Shown: positions 42,560 to 52,518, counted from the stretch's first letter. The stretch is 64,000 nt of DNA from M0103 sp040386155 (GCA_040386155.1 JAZKFZ010000001.1:372001-436000), one strand, 5' to 3'. Notes: a model not told the origin generated them from the letters alone. Program-made: numbers and translations.

Positions 42560-45070
42560 TTATCGTGGTCCTATATTCTGTTTGTCTACTGCAGGAGAGG
42601 GACTTTCGTTAACTGTCTTTGCATCAATTTCAGCTTTTCTCTGTTGCTGAATAATAATTGCTTCTTCCGCAGCTTTTCTTTCTCTCTCTTTTTGTTCCAA
42701 TTCCTGATTCTCCCAGAATTCTTTTACTCTCAATTTGGAGGCATCAGTAACTCTCATTCCATTTAATACTTCTTGTGGTACAGCTTGTTCCAATTCTTCA
42801 ATCGATTTACTGTGGACATTTACTGTTACTTTTGCCATAGCAATATAATCCAATGACACTTTTTCGTTGTTAACACCAGAGATTTGTACTTTAAAACCAG
42901 TCGCTGATTTATTTACAATAGTAGCAGAAACATTTATTTGATTAACGGATAGCGTGATAACAGGAACTGAGCCATTCAATTGTTTGCTAAAGTCAGTATC
43001 AAAATCAACAAAAAACTCACCATTGCTTAATTCAACTGCACCAAAATCTGATATTTTCTTTATGCTTCCGTTTGTCATGCCTAGTTCTTCTTTAATCTCC
43101 TTAATATCTTCTCGATTACTTTTTGCAGCAACAATTCCCAATGTAGCAACTGAGTATATATCAACACCGCCGAAAGCATTATCTTGAACATAGTCAGGTG
43201 CTTCATCCAAGATTAATCCAAGGTGGAAGTTAGGTTGACATTTAGTCTCTTGCCCACTTACCCATTCAGTAGTTTCATTTTTGTAACGGTACAGATATGG
43301 ATTGAGGCGATCAATATCTATCATCACTAAATCCGAAACATTATCAGTTACTGCAGTAATATCTTTCTTTTTTTCTCGGACAGAAGCCGTTACGAATCCG
43401 TAGGAATACATGCGATACCAAGCTCTTCCATTGATGCCAACGTAACCCCAGTTATCATTACTAGAATTCACATATCTGTCCGCTAAGGCACCACCAATGT
43501 TAAGCATATCAAATTGCATTAAATCTGAACCGCCAACATTGTGTTTAATTTTCAGACCTTGAGAACCTCTAAAAGTGATCCAAGCGTCATTGTAATCATA
43601 AAATCCACCATCATCAGAAATGGATTCACCACCACCTCCAGCATTATCATAATTAGCATAAAATCTTGGATTAGCTCCAAAAGGTGCTCCAAATGGGTTA
43701 TTTCCATATCCTGCTACACCACCTGTTGCTAAAATAGGTTTTGCATTGTAAGTTCTTAACCAAGTTGCATCCGTCATTTGCCACCCACCTCCATATGTTT
43801 CAAAATAATATCCTTGATTTCCACTTACACGAAACCACCCACCATTTGCATAGATATCACCATTTGTTTGAAATTTGTACACTGGTGTAGCTACACCAAC
43901 TCCCACATTACCCACCATTCCTAGAACAACACGTCCACTATTATAGAAAGCGTTTGTTAGTGCTGTATTATTATACATTTCAAGTGTGTAAACAGCGTCA
44001 CTTGCGTTCCACCCTCTGATATGCATTCCATAACCTCCTCCATGTGCTACATAAACATCAGCTCCTGTTCCACTGCTATTGTTAAATCGTGCTTGCCAAC
44101 CACCTTGAGCACGAACCACAGAGAACGATTCCGCAGGAGCATTTGTTCCAATACCTACGTTACCTGCTGCTGTTACTCTCATTCGTTCGGTGTTGGAAGT
44201 TCTAGTCACAAAGTCAACAGCATCTGTTGTCCCTATAAAATTTGTCGCGGCTACGGTTCCTGAATTTCCAAGAATGCTCCATGCGTATGTATTGATATTA
44301 CCAGTAGATAATAATCTTGTCCAAGCTGTTGTTGCAGAGCTATTGGTCTTTCTGAACCATAATTCCTGGTCAAAAAAGCTTCCGGCAATTTGTAGCGCAT
44401 AATTATTTGCAGGATTGCTATGACGTGTGTCAATTAAATGCCACCAGCTTGCAGCACCAGCGGGGTAGTTCACTGGAGCAGAAGTTTCAAAAAAGCCAGA
44501 TTGAGCACCTGCATTACCTTGAAGCCCTGCGTTATCTCTAGTTTCTGTACGAACATTTGAAGTACCGAAACCAAAAGTTCCATTTGCTAGATCTAATCGA
44601 TAGGCCGGTGTTGCTGTCCCAATTCCAACATTTCCTGCTGAAGTAACTCGCATTTTTTCTGTATTATTTGTGCGAGTAACAAAGTCAATGGCATCCGTAG
44701 TTCCAATAAAATTGGTTGCAGCAGCTGTCCCAGCATTGCCTAAAAGACTCCAATATGCTTGAGTACCTGAAGCTAATTTAGACCAAACGGAACCGTCCCA
44801 AAAATAAAATCCTGTTCCTGAACCACCCGTAACAGCTGCATTAGTATTATAAACCATTAATCCTGTTGCAGGTGCAGCTACCGGAGTAGCGTTGTTTGTT
44901 ACATTGACCAATGCAACACGTGGAATTAATATTCCTGAGTTTGTACTTGAAATTTCCAACTTAGCACTTGCTACTGGTGTATTGGTGCCAATTCCTACGT
45001 TTTGTGCCTTAGAAGCAAATGCGCCAAAAAATAGAGAGAAAGTTAAAATTGTTTTAGATAAGTTTTTCAT
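42560..45070 (-). CDS. Fibre protein with divergent S74-like chaperone domain
   Basis: An 836-residue exported protein, last gene of the surface operon. A signal peptide (ILTFSLFFGAFASKAQ) is followed by the shared N-terminal cassette (NVGIGTNTPVASAKLEISST to GFYFWDGSVWSKL, about 25-95). Next come two or more copies of the module FIGTTDAVDFVTRTSNTERM plus AAGNVGIGT, and unique segments with Gly/aromatic-rich sequence. The C-terminal region (about 560-680) resembles the endosialidase chaperone (S74) start, but the usual S-D-x-x-x-K reads SVREKKKD. A charged helical, coiled-coil-like tail with Gln/Glu (about 770-836) follows. Probably trimeric and on the cell surface. The chaperone assignment is weaker than in the two neighbours. 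Confidence 0.75.
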   Translation of the reverse strand: MKNLSKTILTFSLFFGAFASKAQNVGIGTNTPVASAKLEISSTNSGILIPRVALVNVTNNATPVAAPATGLMVYNTNAAVTGGSGTGFYFWDGSVWSKLASGTQAYWSLLGNAGTAAATNFIGTTDAIDFVTRTNNTEKMRVTSAGNVGIGTATPAYRLDLANGTFGFGTSNVRTETRDNAGLQGNAGAQSGFFETSAPVNYPAGAASWWHLIDTRHSNPANNYALQIAGSFFDQELWFRKTNSSATTAWTRLLSTGNINTYAWSILGNSGTVAATNFIGTTDAVDFVTRTSNTERMRVTAAGNVGIGTNAPAESFSVVRAQGGWQARFNNSSGTGADVYVAHGGGYGMHIRGWNASDAVYTLEMYNNTALTNAFYNSGRVVLGMVGNVGVGVATPVYKFQTNGDIYANGGWFRVSGNQGYYFETYGGGWQMTDATWLRTYNAKPILATGGVAGYGNNPFGAPFGANPRFYANYDNAGGGGESISDDGGFYDYNDAWITFRGSQGLKIKHNVGGSDLMQFDMLNIGGALADRYVNSSNDNWGYVGINGRAWYRMYSYGFVTASVREKKKDITAVTDNVSDLVMIDIDRLNPYLYRYKNETTEWVSGQETKCQPNFHLGLILDEAPDYVQDNAFGGVDIYSVATLGIVAAKSNREDIKEIKEELGMTNGSIKKISDFGAVELSNGEFFVDFDTDFSKQLNGSVPVITLSVNQINVSATIVNKSATGFKVQISGVNNEKVSLDYIAMAKVTVNVHSKSIEELEQAVPQEVLNGMRVTDASKLRVKEFWENQELEQKERERKAAEEAIIIQQQRKAEIDAKTVNESPSPAVDKQNIGPR

Positions 45071-45080
45071 CGTGTATTAG

Positions 45081-47423
45081 TTAGTTCGTTTTCAATTTTT
45101 CAATTTCCTTTTTCATCTCAAGTAACATTAATTGTTGTTCTTGAATTAATTTACTTTGCTGATCAATGAGAACCTGCTGTTCTTTAATACTTTCAATAAA
45201 AAATGGTACAAATGCGCTGTAATTAACCATATAATTTCCATTTTGATTACTAACTGCTTCAGGAAGTATTTTTTCTACTTCCTGAGCTAATACTCCAGCC
45301 CCACTTAATTTTGGAGAATTTTTTTCAATCTCACCTGGTAGCAAATTATAGGTGTAGGTATAACCGTTTAATAACACTAATTTATCTAAAGTGTTTGTCA
45401 TTTTCACGATGTTGTGCTTTGCGTTAGCATCAGACACTTGGAAATACTGTCCAGCTCCATCTATTCTAGCTCTTAGGGCTGTACCATCATACGCATTTCC
45501 TGCATTGTCCCATCCATCTTCATCAACAAATTTAACTAAATCATTATCTCCTGGAGAATATATCATTGCGTAATTACCATTTGCAAAAAAACCTCCTTCC
45601 TCGACTTCATTGTTTGCAAGATGTACGCCTTGTGTACCAGAAGGGTCAAAAGCATCAGCAAATTGGAAAGGAGTATTTGCTCTTCGATAAACAGTATTAT
45701 TGTTAATCGATCTAATCTCACGGTCAACGAATAAATACCCAGGATTTCCAGACAATACTGGGTTGGTACCTGAATTCCCTAATTTAAGTTCTCCTATATT
45801 GGCATTACTTGTTGAAATAAGTCCCATTCGGTGTGCTGCATCAAGATCACTTAGGTAAGAATCATCCCCAACAATAATGTTTTGTCCTCCACCTCCGAAA
45901 ACATCATTTGCTCGAATAGTACCTTGAACATCTAGCATATAACCAGGGGCAGCAGTTCCTATACCTACTAAACCAGCATTCGTCATGAACATGGTGGTCG
46001 CAGAAGCATTGTTTCTAATATTAAAGCCATTTGCTCCATAATTCATATACATAACATTATCACTCCAACGTGGCCAAAAGTATGTTTCGTATCCCCCTCC
46101 TGCATTTTTTGCTGCGAAAGATGCAGTATTTTCAACACCGAAAACATTTCCTGTAGTTCCTAAAGTCAATTGAAATCCTGGGGTGTTTGTTCCTATTCCA
46201 ACATTTCCTGCAGAGGTTACTCGCATTTTTTCTGTGTTATTTGTTCTAGTCACAAAATCAACTGCATCTGTTGTTCCAATGAAGTTTGTTCCGGCTATAG
46301 TTCCGGCATTTCCAGTTGTCATCCAGCCATTTGAGCTTGTTAACAATTGTTGCCATGCTTGAGCCGCATTGTTGTTCGTTTTTCGAACCCAAAAGTTTTG
46401 GTCGAAAAAGCTCCCAGCAATCTGCATAGCATAGTTATTTCCGTTATTGCTGTGTCGTGTGTCAATTAAATGCCACCAGCTTGTTGCTCCAGCAGGGTAA
46501 TTTACGGGTGCAGAAGTTTCATAGAAGCCTGATTGAGTTGCTATTTGTCCAGCATCATTTCGGGTTTCAGTTCTTGAACGATAGGTTCCAGCTGTACCAT
46601 TCCCGTAGCCAAATGTTCCATTTAACTCCAAGCCATACCCTGGATTTGTTAGCCCCATTCCAACATTTCCATTTGAACCTAAAATGATCATTCTTTGAGC
46701 AGCATTGGTCGTATAGTTTAAGTTTCCAGTTCCTTTAGAACTCATACCTAAATCTTGGTTGGCATTTGAACCAGCCGCATAAATGGTGTTGAAGCCGAAT
46801 CCAATTCCTTGCGTTCCATTGTCATGTCTGAATTCCACGCCAACTGCACCAGCTGATCCTGCTCCAAGGGTTCCAGTAACATATAGAGGAATTCCTGCGC
46901 CATGGATACCAGATCTTGCAGCTGCAGAAATATCTACTTTGTTAAATGGTGCAGTCATTCCAATCCCAATTCCAAGGTTTCCTGCACTCGTCATCCGCAT
47001 TCTTTCGGCATTATTTGTGCGTGTAACAAAATCAATCGCATCAGTTGTTCCAATGAAATTAGAGGCTGCTGCGGTACCAGTATTGCCAGTAATTTTCCAA
47101 TCTGGACCAGGATTAGATCCAGTATCGAAACGTTGCCAAGCTGCACCACTCCAATAATAGAAACCAGGCGTTACATTATTAGGGGCTACACCTGAGGTGG
47201 CCGTATTGTAAACCAATAAACTGGTTGCTGGCGCAGCAATTGGCCCCGCAGCATTTGTTGCGGTTAAAGCAACTCGCGGAACGAGCAAGCCAGAATTTGT
47301 ACTTGTGATATCTAATTTAGCACTTGCAGCAGGCGTTGCTGTTCCGATTCCAACGTTTTGGGCTAGCGCTGTCGAGACAAAAAAGGTCAAGACTGCACTT
47401 GATATGTAGTTGTACTTTTTCAT
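45081..47423 (-). CDS. Fibre protein with C-terminal S74 (endosialidase chaperone) domain
   Basis: A 780-residue exported protein. Signal peptide (MKKYNYISSAVLTFFVSTALA), then the N-terminal cassette (NVGIGTATPAASAKLDITST onward, about 22-110), then repeated FIGTTDAIDFVTRTNNAERM/SAGNLGIG modules, then Gly-rich unique regions. The C-terminal S74 domain (about 660-745) starts at VSDANAKHNIVKM and contains AQEVEKILPEAVSNQNG; a coiled coil (about 745-780, SIKEQQVLIDQQSKLIQEQQ) ends it. In phage tailspikes this domain trimerises the fibre and then cleaves itself off. The bacterial surface versions are less studied. One base separates it from the next upstream gene. Confidence 0.85.
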   Translation of the reverse strand: MKKYNYISSAVLTFFVSTALAQNVGIGTATPAASAKLDITSTNSGLLVPRVALTATNAAGPIAAPATSLLVYNTATSGVAPNNVTPGFYYWSGAAWQRFDTGSNPGPDWKITGNTGTAAASNFIGTTDAIDFVTRTNNAERMRMTSAGNLGIGIGMTAPFNKVDISAAARSGIHGAGIPLYVTGTLGAGSAGAVGVEFRHDNGTQGIGFGFNTIYAAGSNANQDLGMSSKGTGNLNYTTNAAQRMIILGSNGNVGMGLTNPGYGLELNGTFGYGNGTAGTYRSRTETRNDAGQIATQSGFYETSAPVNYPAGATSWWHLIDTRHSNNGNNYAMQIAGSFFDQNFWVRKTNNNAAQAWQQLLTSSNGWMTTGNAGTIAGTNFIGTTDAVDFVTRTNNTEKMRVTSAGNVGIGTNTPGFQLTLGTTGNVFGVENTASFAAKNAGGGYETYFWPRWSDNVMYMNYGANGFNIRNNASATTMFMTNAGLVGIGTAAPGYMLDVQGTIRANDVFGGGGQNIIVGDDSYLSDLDAAHRMGLISTSNANIGELKLGNSGTNPVLSGNPGYLFVDREIRSINNNTVYRRANTPFQFADAFDPSGTQGVHLANNEVEEGGFFANGNYAMIYSPGDNDLVKFVDEDGWDNAGNAYDGTALRARIDGAGQYFQVSDANAKHNIVKMTNTLDKLVLLNGYTYTYNLLPGEIEKNSPKLSGAGVLAQEVEKILPEAVSNQNGNYMVNYSAFVPFFIESIKEQQVLIDQQSKLIQEQQLMLLEMKKEIEKLKTN

Positions 47424-47424
47424 A

Positions 47425-49536
47425 TTATTTTATTTTTTCAATTTTTTCAATTCGTTTCAATAGTTCATCATTCTGCTTTTTCAAGGCCTCAATTTGACTC
47501 TGTTGTTCTTTGATTGCATTGAGATAGGCAGTTAAAATTGCATGGTTGTTAAGATTCAAATAACCGTCTTCATCAACACCGACTGCTTCCGGGAACACTT
47601 TTTGCACATCCTGGGCCGAAAAGCCAACAAATTCTGTTTGCAGTACCTTTTCATCAAAAGTTCTGATTTCGGTATTCTTATAATGGTAGCGGATTGGTTG
47701 CAATTGAAGCAATTCTTGCAAGCCTTTATCGTAGGATCCATGAATAAGTTTGAGTCTTTCATCAGAAACAACAGTCCATGAATTAGTACCAGGTTTTCGA
47801 CCTTGATCCAGTCCCAATTCCAACAAACCAAGAGGTGTTATGGTCCCGATTCCTAATCTGTTAGTTGTAATTCTCATTACTTCTCCAAAACCATTAGTAG
47901 CAAATCCGATGACACTTGCAGCTGGGTGAAACAAACCTGTTTGATCTGAATTAAACCAGGAATAATTTGGAGTCGTGGCGGTAGAATAAGTGTCATTGCC
48001 TCTAATATAAGCAGCACTTGTAGTCCCGGAAAAAGGTGCATTAGTAGCGGTAAACACTGAATTACCCACCACTTGCAATTTGGCATATATGGGATTAGAA
48101 GTTCCAATTCCAATATTTACATTATTACCTAAAACCATTGCATTGCTAGCAGTCACAATCGCATTTGCTCCAATTGCCGTTGCATTGGTCAATGTTCCAG
48201 AATTTGCATCAGCATTATATCCTAAAAAAGTATTTGATCCGCCAGTAGTTATTGAATTTCCGGCAGTTCCACCAAGTGCAACATTCCCCGCACTAGTAGA
48301 AAGCAAAAGAGCATCCATTCCAATACCAATATTGTTTGATGATGCGATATTGGCCCCTAAGGCATCCGTTCCCATAGCTATATTTGCTGATCCTGTCGTA
48401 TTAGCATCCAACGCTCGGGAACCAATAGCAAGATTATTAGAGGCCGTATTAAGTAATAAACTATTAAATCCAATTGACAAATTGTTATTACCAGTTACAT
48501 TTGATCCCAAAGCATCTGGTCCCATTGCTATATTTGCCGATCCTGTAGTATTAGCATCCAGCGCTCTGGAACCAATAGCAAGATTATTAGAGGCCGTATT
48601 AAGTAATAAACTATTAAATCCAATTGACAAATTGTTAAGTCCAGTTATATTTGCTCCCAAAGCATCCGTTCCAATTGCTAAATTAAGACTACCCGTTGTG
48701 TTTGCGTCTAATGTTCCAAGACCAATAGCTAGGTTATTAGAGGCCGTATTAACCAATAAACTATTATTTCCAATTGACACATTGTTATTACCAGTTGTAT
48801 TTGCACCCAATGCATTCACTCCAATTGCAAGATTGGGAGTACCCGTTGAATTGAGATCAGCTGCATTGTATCCAATTGCAATATTACTAGAAGCCGTATT
48901 TGAGTACAAGGCATTACTTCCTATTGCAGTATTAAAGTTTCCAGCAGTATTTGTAAATAGGGAATAATACCCAAAACCATTGTTATTTGTTCCACTAATG
49001 TTACTAGCTAACGAATATGCACCTAACGCAGAGTTGTTCGTTCCTCCAACTATTGCATTTCCTGATTGAAAACCGAAAAATGAATTATATAACAAATGAT
49101 CTATTCGTCCAGATTTTTGGTCATTCACTTTAAAACTTAAAGGAATATTATCAGTAGTTCCAATAAAATTAACTACATCCGTGGTTCCCACATTTCCTAG
49201 TATAGTCCAATCATTTGAGATCCCACTTGTTTGTGTTTGAAATCTTTCCCATTCAGCGCCATTCCAATAATAATAACCCGGAGTTACATTGTTAGGGGCT
49301 AAACCTGCAGTTGCAGTATTATAAACTAATAAACTAGTTGCTGGAGCAGTAATTGGTCCCGCAGTATTCGTTGCAGTTAAAGCAACACTTGGAATCAATA
49401 GACCTGAGTTTGTACTCGATATTTCCAACTTAGCACTTGCAGCAGGCGTTGCTGTTCCGATTCCAACGTTCTGTGCATTACTATTGAATGCAAATAGAAG
49501 AAGAACGGAGAATGAAAGTTGGATTCTTAGCTTCAT
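47425..49536 (-). CDS. YadA-head-like fibre protein with S74 chaperone domain
   Basis: A 703-residue exported protein. Signal peptide (LSFSVLLLFAFNSNAQ) and shared N-terminal cassette (about 22-105) lead into a long array (about 140-430) of YadA/Hep_Hag-type head repeats (NNLAIGSRALDANTTG, NNLSIGFNSLLLN). At the DNA level this is a tandem array with a 150-bp (50-residue) period. The C-terminal S74 domain (about 590-670) has SDERLKLIHGSYDKG and FSAQDVQKVFPEAVGVDEDG, followed by a coiled coil (IKEQQSQIEALKKQNDELLK). The layout is that of a trimeric stalk-like adhesin. The repeat number may vary between strains (inference). Confidence 0.87.
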   Translation of the reverse strand: MKLRIQLSFSVLLLFAFNSNAQNVGIGTATPAASAKLEISSTNSGLLIPSVALTATNTAGPITAPATSLLVYNTATAGLAPNNVTPGYYYWNGAEWERFQTQTSGISNDWTILGNVGTTDVVNFIGTTDNIPLSFKVNDQKSGRIDHLLYNSFFGFQSGNAIVGGTNNSALGAYSLASNISGTNNNGFGYYSLFTNTAGNFNTAIGSNALYSNTASSNIAIGYNAADLNSTGTPNLAIGVNALGANTTGNNNVSIGNNSLLVNTASNNLAIGLGTLDANTTGSLNLAIGTDALGANITGLNNLSIGFNSLLLNTASNNLAIGSRALDANTTGSANIAMGPDALGSNVTGNNNLSIGFNSLLLNTASNNLAIGSRALDANTTGSANIAMGTDALGANIASSNNIGIGMDALLLSTSAGNVALGGTAGNSITTGGSNTFLGYNADANSGTLTNATAIGANAIVTASNAMVLGNNVNIGIGTSNPIYAKLQVVGNSVFTATNAPFSGTTSAAYIRGNDTYSTATTPNYSWFNSDQTGLFHPAASVIGFATNGFGEVMRITTNRLGIGTITPLGLLELGLDQGRKPGTNSWTVVSDERLKLIHGSYDKGLQELLQLQPIRYHYKNTEIRTFDEKVLQTEFVGFSAQDVQKVFPEAVGVDEDGYLNLNNHAILTAYLNAIKEQQSQIEALKKQNDELLKRIEKIEKIK
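48340..48960. repeat. 150-bp tandem repeat array in the YadA-head-like gene
   Basis: Related segments ending in AGAGGCCGTATT recur exactly 150 bp apart at 48421, 48571 and 48721, with a more diverged copy at 48871. Each unit encodes 50 residues of NxAIG/NTTG/NxSIG head repeats. Boundaries are approximate. Confidence 0.8.
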
Positions 49537-49537
49537 T

Positions 49538-50956
49538 TTATTTTTGAACTAGCGTGTTTATTACTTTATCGAGATTTTCTCCATATACATTTTTGGAAAT
49601 AATAATTCCATTTTTATCTACAATGAATACTGCAGGGGTAGTAGAAATTTGAAAATTCTTTACAATACTAGAGGATTTGATGGGAACAAGTTCTGCTACA
49701 TTATTCCAATTTTTGTCCATGGTAGCAGTTTTTTCTTTCCAATCAGCCTCCTTTTCATCAAGGGACACGGTGTAGACACCTATTTTACTTGATTTATATT
49801 TTTGATAAATTCGATTCAATTCTGGAATTTCTTTTTGACAACGAGCGCACCAACTGATCCAAAAGAACAGTATCGTGTATTCATTTTTAGCACTGACAGC
49901 TCGTAATGATAGGTATTTTTTATTACTGTCGGGGAGCGATATTTCAGGTATTGTTCCACCGATACTTAGTGCTTGAATGGTTTGTAATTTTTTAAGTTCT
50001 TCAAAAGGGAGATCAAGAGAACAATTTGAGCTATGATTTTCTATCAAGTACATTGTTAATGATTCATTTTCGAGTTTCAAAAATGTACTTAGAAGATAAT
50101 TGAAAACAAACGAGTTAACTTCTTGGTTTTCCTTTAGGTTTCCCATCAAAACATCAATTCCTTTTTTTGCACCGATTTCATTTTTGACTGAATATTCATT
50201 CAAAAAGAAAAATAAATTATCACAAAAGACATAGTGTCTTAATATTTCGGCATTTTCAAAATCAACAAAATGAAAATAGTTTTTATGCAAGAAAGAAAGG
50301 TAGGAATCATATTCTTTAGCCCATTGAGGATTCGCAGACCTCACCGGAATTAAAGAAAGGGGTAATAAAATACGAGTAGCAAAAGTTTCTGGGTATATAT
50401 TGTTGACTGAGATTAGTTCTTGATCATATTTTGCCTGTAAAAGCTCCATTTCTAATTCTAGATTTGTGCATGTTTGCTTAAAATTTGGTTCGAAATGAGA
50501 TAATTGTATTCTTTTTTTTCGAAGGTCTGCTAGTTGAGGGCCATAGTACTCTTTGAGTGCAGTTAAATCATTATATGCTTGGTTCTCCACAGAATTGAGT
50601 ACTGAAAAACTACCATTTTTTAATTGGTAATAATTCGCTTCAATGGTGGGAGTTTCGCTTGGATTGAGTATGAGCTCTACCTTGTTGTTTTCCTTTTCTG
50701 TAGGATCTTCAATGTAAAGTTGATAGAGTCCTGTTTTGCTGGCTTTGCCAAATTGTATTTTTAACTCTACCAAACTATCATTTGGAATTTCCTGCCGATG
50801 AATTATTGAGAAGTCTGAACCATAGAATTCACTGACAACTATAAAATCATTTTGAATATCTAAGGGAGCACGATTTAGTTTCAGTACCAAATTTTGAACT
50901 TGACCAAAACCTAGATTGCTAATCAAGAAGAAGCATATGAGGTATTTGCTTCTCAT
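49538..50956 (-). CDS. TlpA-like thioredoxin-domain protein within the fibre operon
   Basis: A 472-residue exported protein with signal peptide (MRSKYLICFFLISNLGFGQ). Residues about 20-330 are an unassigned helical and beta region (including DLRKKRIQLSHFEPNFKQT). The C-terminal 140 residues are a TlpA/ResA-type thioredoxin fold with FFWISWCARCQKEIPELNRI (WCARC redox centre, about 366-370) and cis-Pro segment STTPAVFIVDKNG. This is the usual form of Bacteroidota periplasmic TlpA-like reductases. It lies between fibre genes with 1-3 nt gaps, so it is probably made with them; disulfide handling in the Cys-containing fibre encoded just upstream is a reasonable but untested idea. Confidence 0.87.
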   Translation of the reverse strand: MRSKYLICFFLISNLGFGQVQNLVLKLNRAPLDIQNDFIVVSEFYGSDFSIIHRQEIPNDSLVELKIQFGKASKTGLYQLYIEDPTEKENNKVELILNPSETPTIEANYYQLKNGSFSVLNSVENQAYNDLTALKEYYGPQLADLRKKRIQLSHFEPNFKQTCTNLELEMELLQAKYDQELISVNNIYPETFATRILLPLSLIPVRSANPQWAKEYDSYLSFLHKNYFHFVDFENAEILRHYVFCDNLFFFLNEYSVKNEIGAKKGIDVLMGNLKENQEVNSFVFNYLLSTFLKLENESLTMYLIENHSSNCSLDLPFEELKKLQTIQALSIGGTIPEISLPDSNKKYLSLRAVSAKNEYTILFFWISWCARCQKEIPELNRIYQKYKSSKIGVYTVSLDEKEADWKEKTATMDKNWNNVAELVPIKSSSIVKNFQISTTPAVFIVDKNGIIISKNVYGENLDKVINTLVQK

Positions 50957-50959
50957 ATT

Positions 50960-52516
50960 TTAGTCGAAATTCATACAAATTGCTGCGCAATTGGTTGCGT
51001 TTGTATCTGCAAATCCTTCCAAATACATAAACCAAACTGGCCGTTGATTGTATTGATAAGTGAAAAAAGAATCCCATAAATTTCCTTCCCCCGCATCTGC
51101 GTGGGCTTGAGGATATACTGCGCATTGCACGTCATCATCTTCATCTGTCGTTGAATTGGTATTTCGAAAACCGACATGGCCAATTGCACAAAAATCCCAG
51201 TTGCCTAGGTTATGTGTTTGAGATCCCCATCCAAAGCCTCCAGTAGAGCCATAACGGTTGATCCAACGATAATTTTTTCGCATACGTATCCCACCATCTT
51301 CAATATCTAATCCCGTAGTTCCTGTTGCACCACCTGCTGCTCGGTAAGTTGAGTTAATAACGACTCTTGAGCCGCCAGGAGGTGATAAATGTAAATTGGA
51401 ATTGGTTGATAAAACCCGCCCTTGAATTGATAAATCTCCCCAATTGGCCCCTGCACCATCTACAAGATTATATTGACCATTTCCAGCGCCTCCACAATCA
51501 TTACAATCAAAGAAAACACCTCTATTCAAAGTGACAGTTCCATTTCCATTGATATTTAAGCGCTCTAAATTGTTACCAGTGTTTAGGGTAATATCATCGT
51601 CTGCATCATTCCCATTTGCTATTACCAGTTTAGTATTTTCACCCGCTTCAACATATTGTCGAATAAATGCTTCATCACCACCACCACCACCTGGGTTAGG
51701 GGGGAAGTAAATACCAGAAGCGTTATTGTTTCCTGTCTGTGGCATGATGGCTCCACCTACAACCTGTAATCTTGCGTTTGCAACTGGAGCGGTGGTCCCA
51801 ATTCCCATATTTCCAGCCCCATTAATTACAGCAACATCTGTATTGCTCATCCTAAATCCAATGTATCCAGCACCAGTATTTAATTTGTTAATTAAGGTAT
51901 AATTTCCATCGCTTGAAGATAATATGGAATAACCAGTAGTCGTGTTTTGCAAAGAATGACTATATCCAGCCCATCCTGCACCATGACCAACATCTCCAAT
52001 AAATGCATTATTGATACGAGCATTTCCGCCTTGTACATCCAATCGTTGTGTTGGAATCGCAATTCCAATTCCGACGTTTCCTGCAGCGGTTACTCTCATT
52101 CGCTCAGTATTGGAAGTGCGAGTAACAAAATCTATGGCATCTGTAGTTCCAATAAAATTGGTTGCGGCAACTGTTCCTGTATTACCTGTTACTTTCCAGT
52201 TTGGCCCTGGATTGGAACCTGTTTCAAATCTTAACCATGCTGCACCATCCCAATAATAATAGCCAGGTGTTACATTGTTTGGAGCTGCGCCAGCAGTTGC
52301 AGTATTGTAAACTAACAAACTTGCTGCTGGTGCAGTAATTGGCCCAACTGCATTTGTTGCAGTTAAAGCAACACGAGGAATTAACAATCCTGAATTGGTA
52401 CTTGTAATATCCAATTTAGCACTAGCTGCTGGAGTGGCAGTTCCAATGCCAACATTTTGTGCATTTACGAAAGCTGGAATTACTGCAAGAAGGAGTATAA
52501 AATAGTTATTTTTCAT
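50960..52516 (-). CDS. Fibre-type surface protein with non-S74, Cys-containing C-terminus
   Basis: A 518-residue exported protein. Signal peptide (YFILLLAVIPAFVNAQ), then the shared N-terminal cassette (NVGIGTATPAASAKLDITST onward, about 22-105) and one FIGTTDAIDFVTRTSNTERM module with AAGNVGIG. The rest differs from its paralogs: a segment with FFDCNDCGGAGN (CxxC, about 337) and a C-terminal domain (about 410-518) containing WDFCAIGHVGF, DDVQCAVYPQ and a terminal NCAAICMNFD. There is no S74 motif or coiled-coil end. Seven or so cysteines and an adjacent thioredoxin gene suggest disulfides. The family of the C-terminal domain is not recognised. Confidence 0.75.
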   Translation of the reverse strand: MKNNYFILLLAVIPAFVNAQNVGIGTATPAASAKLDITSTNSGLLIPRVALTATNAVGPITAPAASLLVYNTATAGAAPNNVTPGYYYWDGAAWLRFETGSNPGPNWKVTGNTGTVAATNFIGTTDAIDFVTRTSNTERMRVTAAGNVGIGIAIPTQRLDVQGGNARINNAFIGDVGHGAGWAGYSHSLQNTTTGYSILSSSDGNYTLINKLNTGAGYIGFRMSNTDVAVINGAGNMGIGTTAPVANARLQVVGGAIMPQTGNNNASGIYFPPNPGGGGGDEAFIRQYVEAGENTKLVIANGNDADDDITLNTGNNLERLNINGNGTVTLNRGVFFDCNDCGGAGNGQYNLVDGAGANWGDLSIQGRVLSTNSNLHLSPPGGSRVVINSTYRAAGGATGTTGLDIEDGGIRMRKNYRWINRYGSTGGFGWGSQTHNLGNWDFCAIGHVGFRNTNSTTDEDDDVQCAVYPQAHADAGEGNLWDSFFTYQYNQRPVWFMYLEGFADTNATNCAAICMNFD

Positions 52517-52518
52517 GC

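Noticed and set aside
48080..48967. 295-codon plus-strand frame
   Set aside because: Antisense shadow of the tandem-repeat fibre gene; its regularity comes from the 150-bp repeats.
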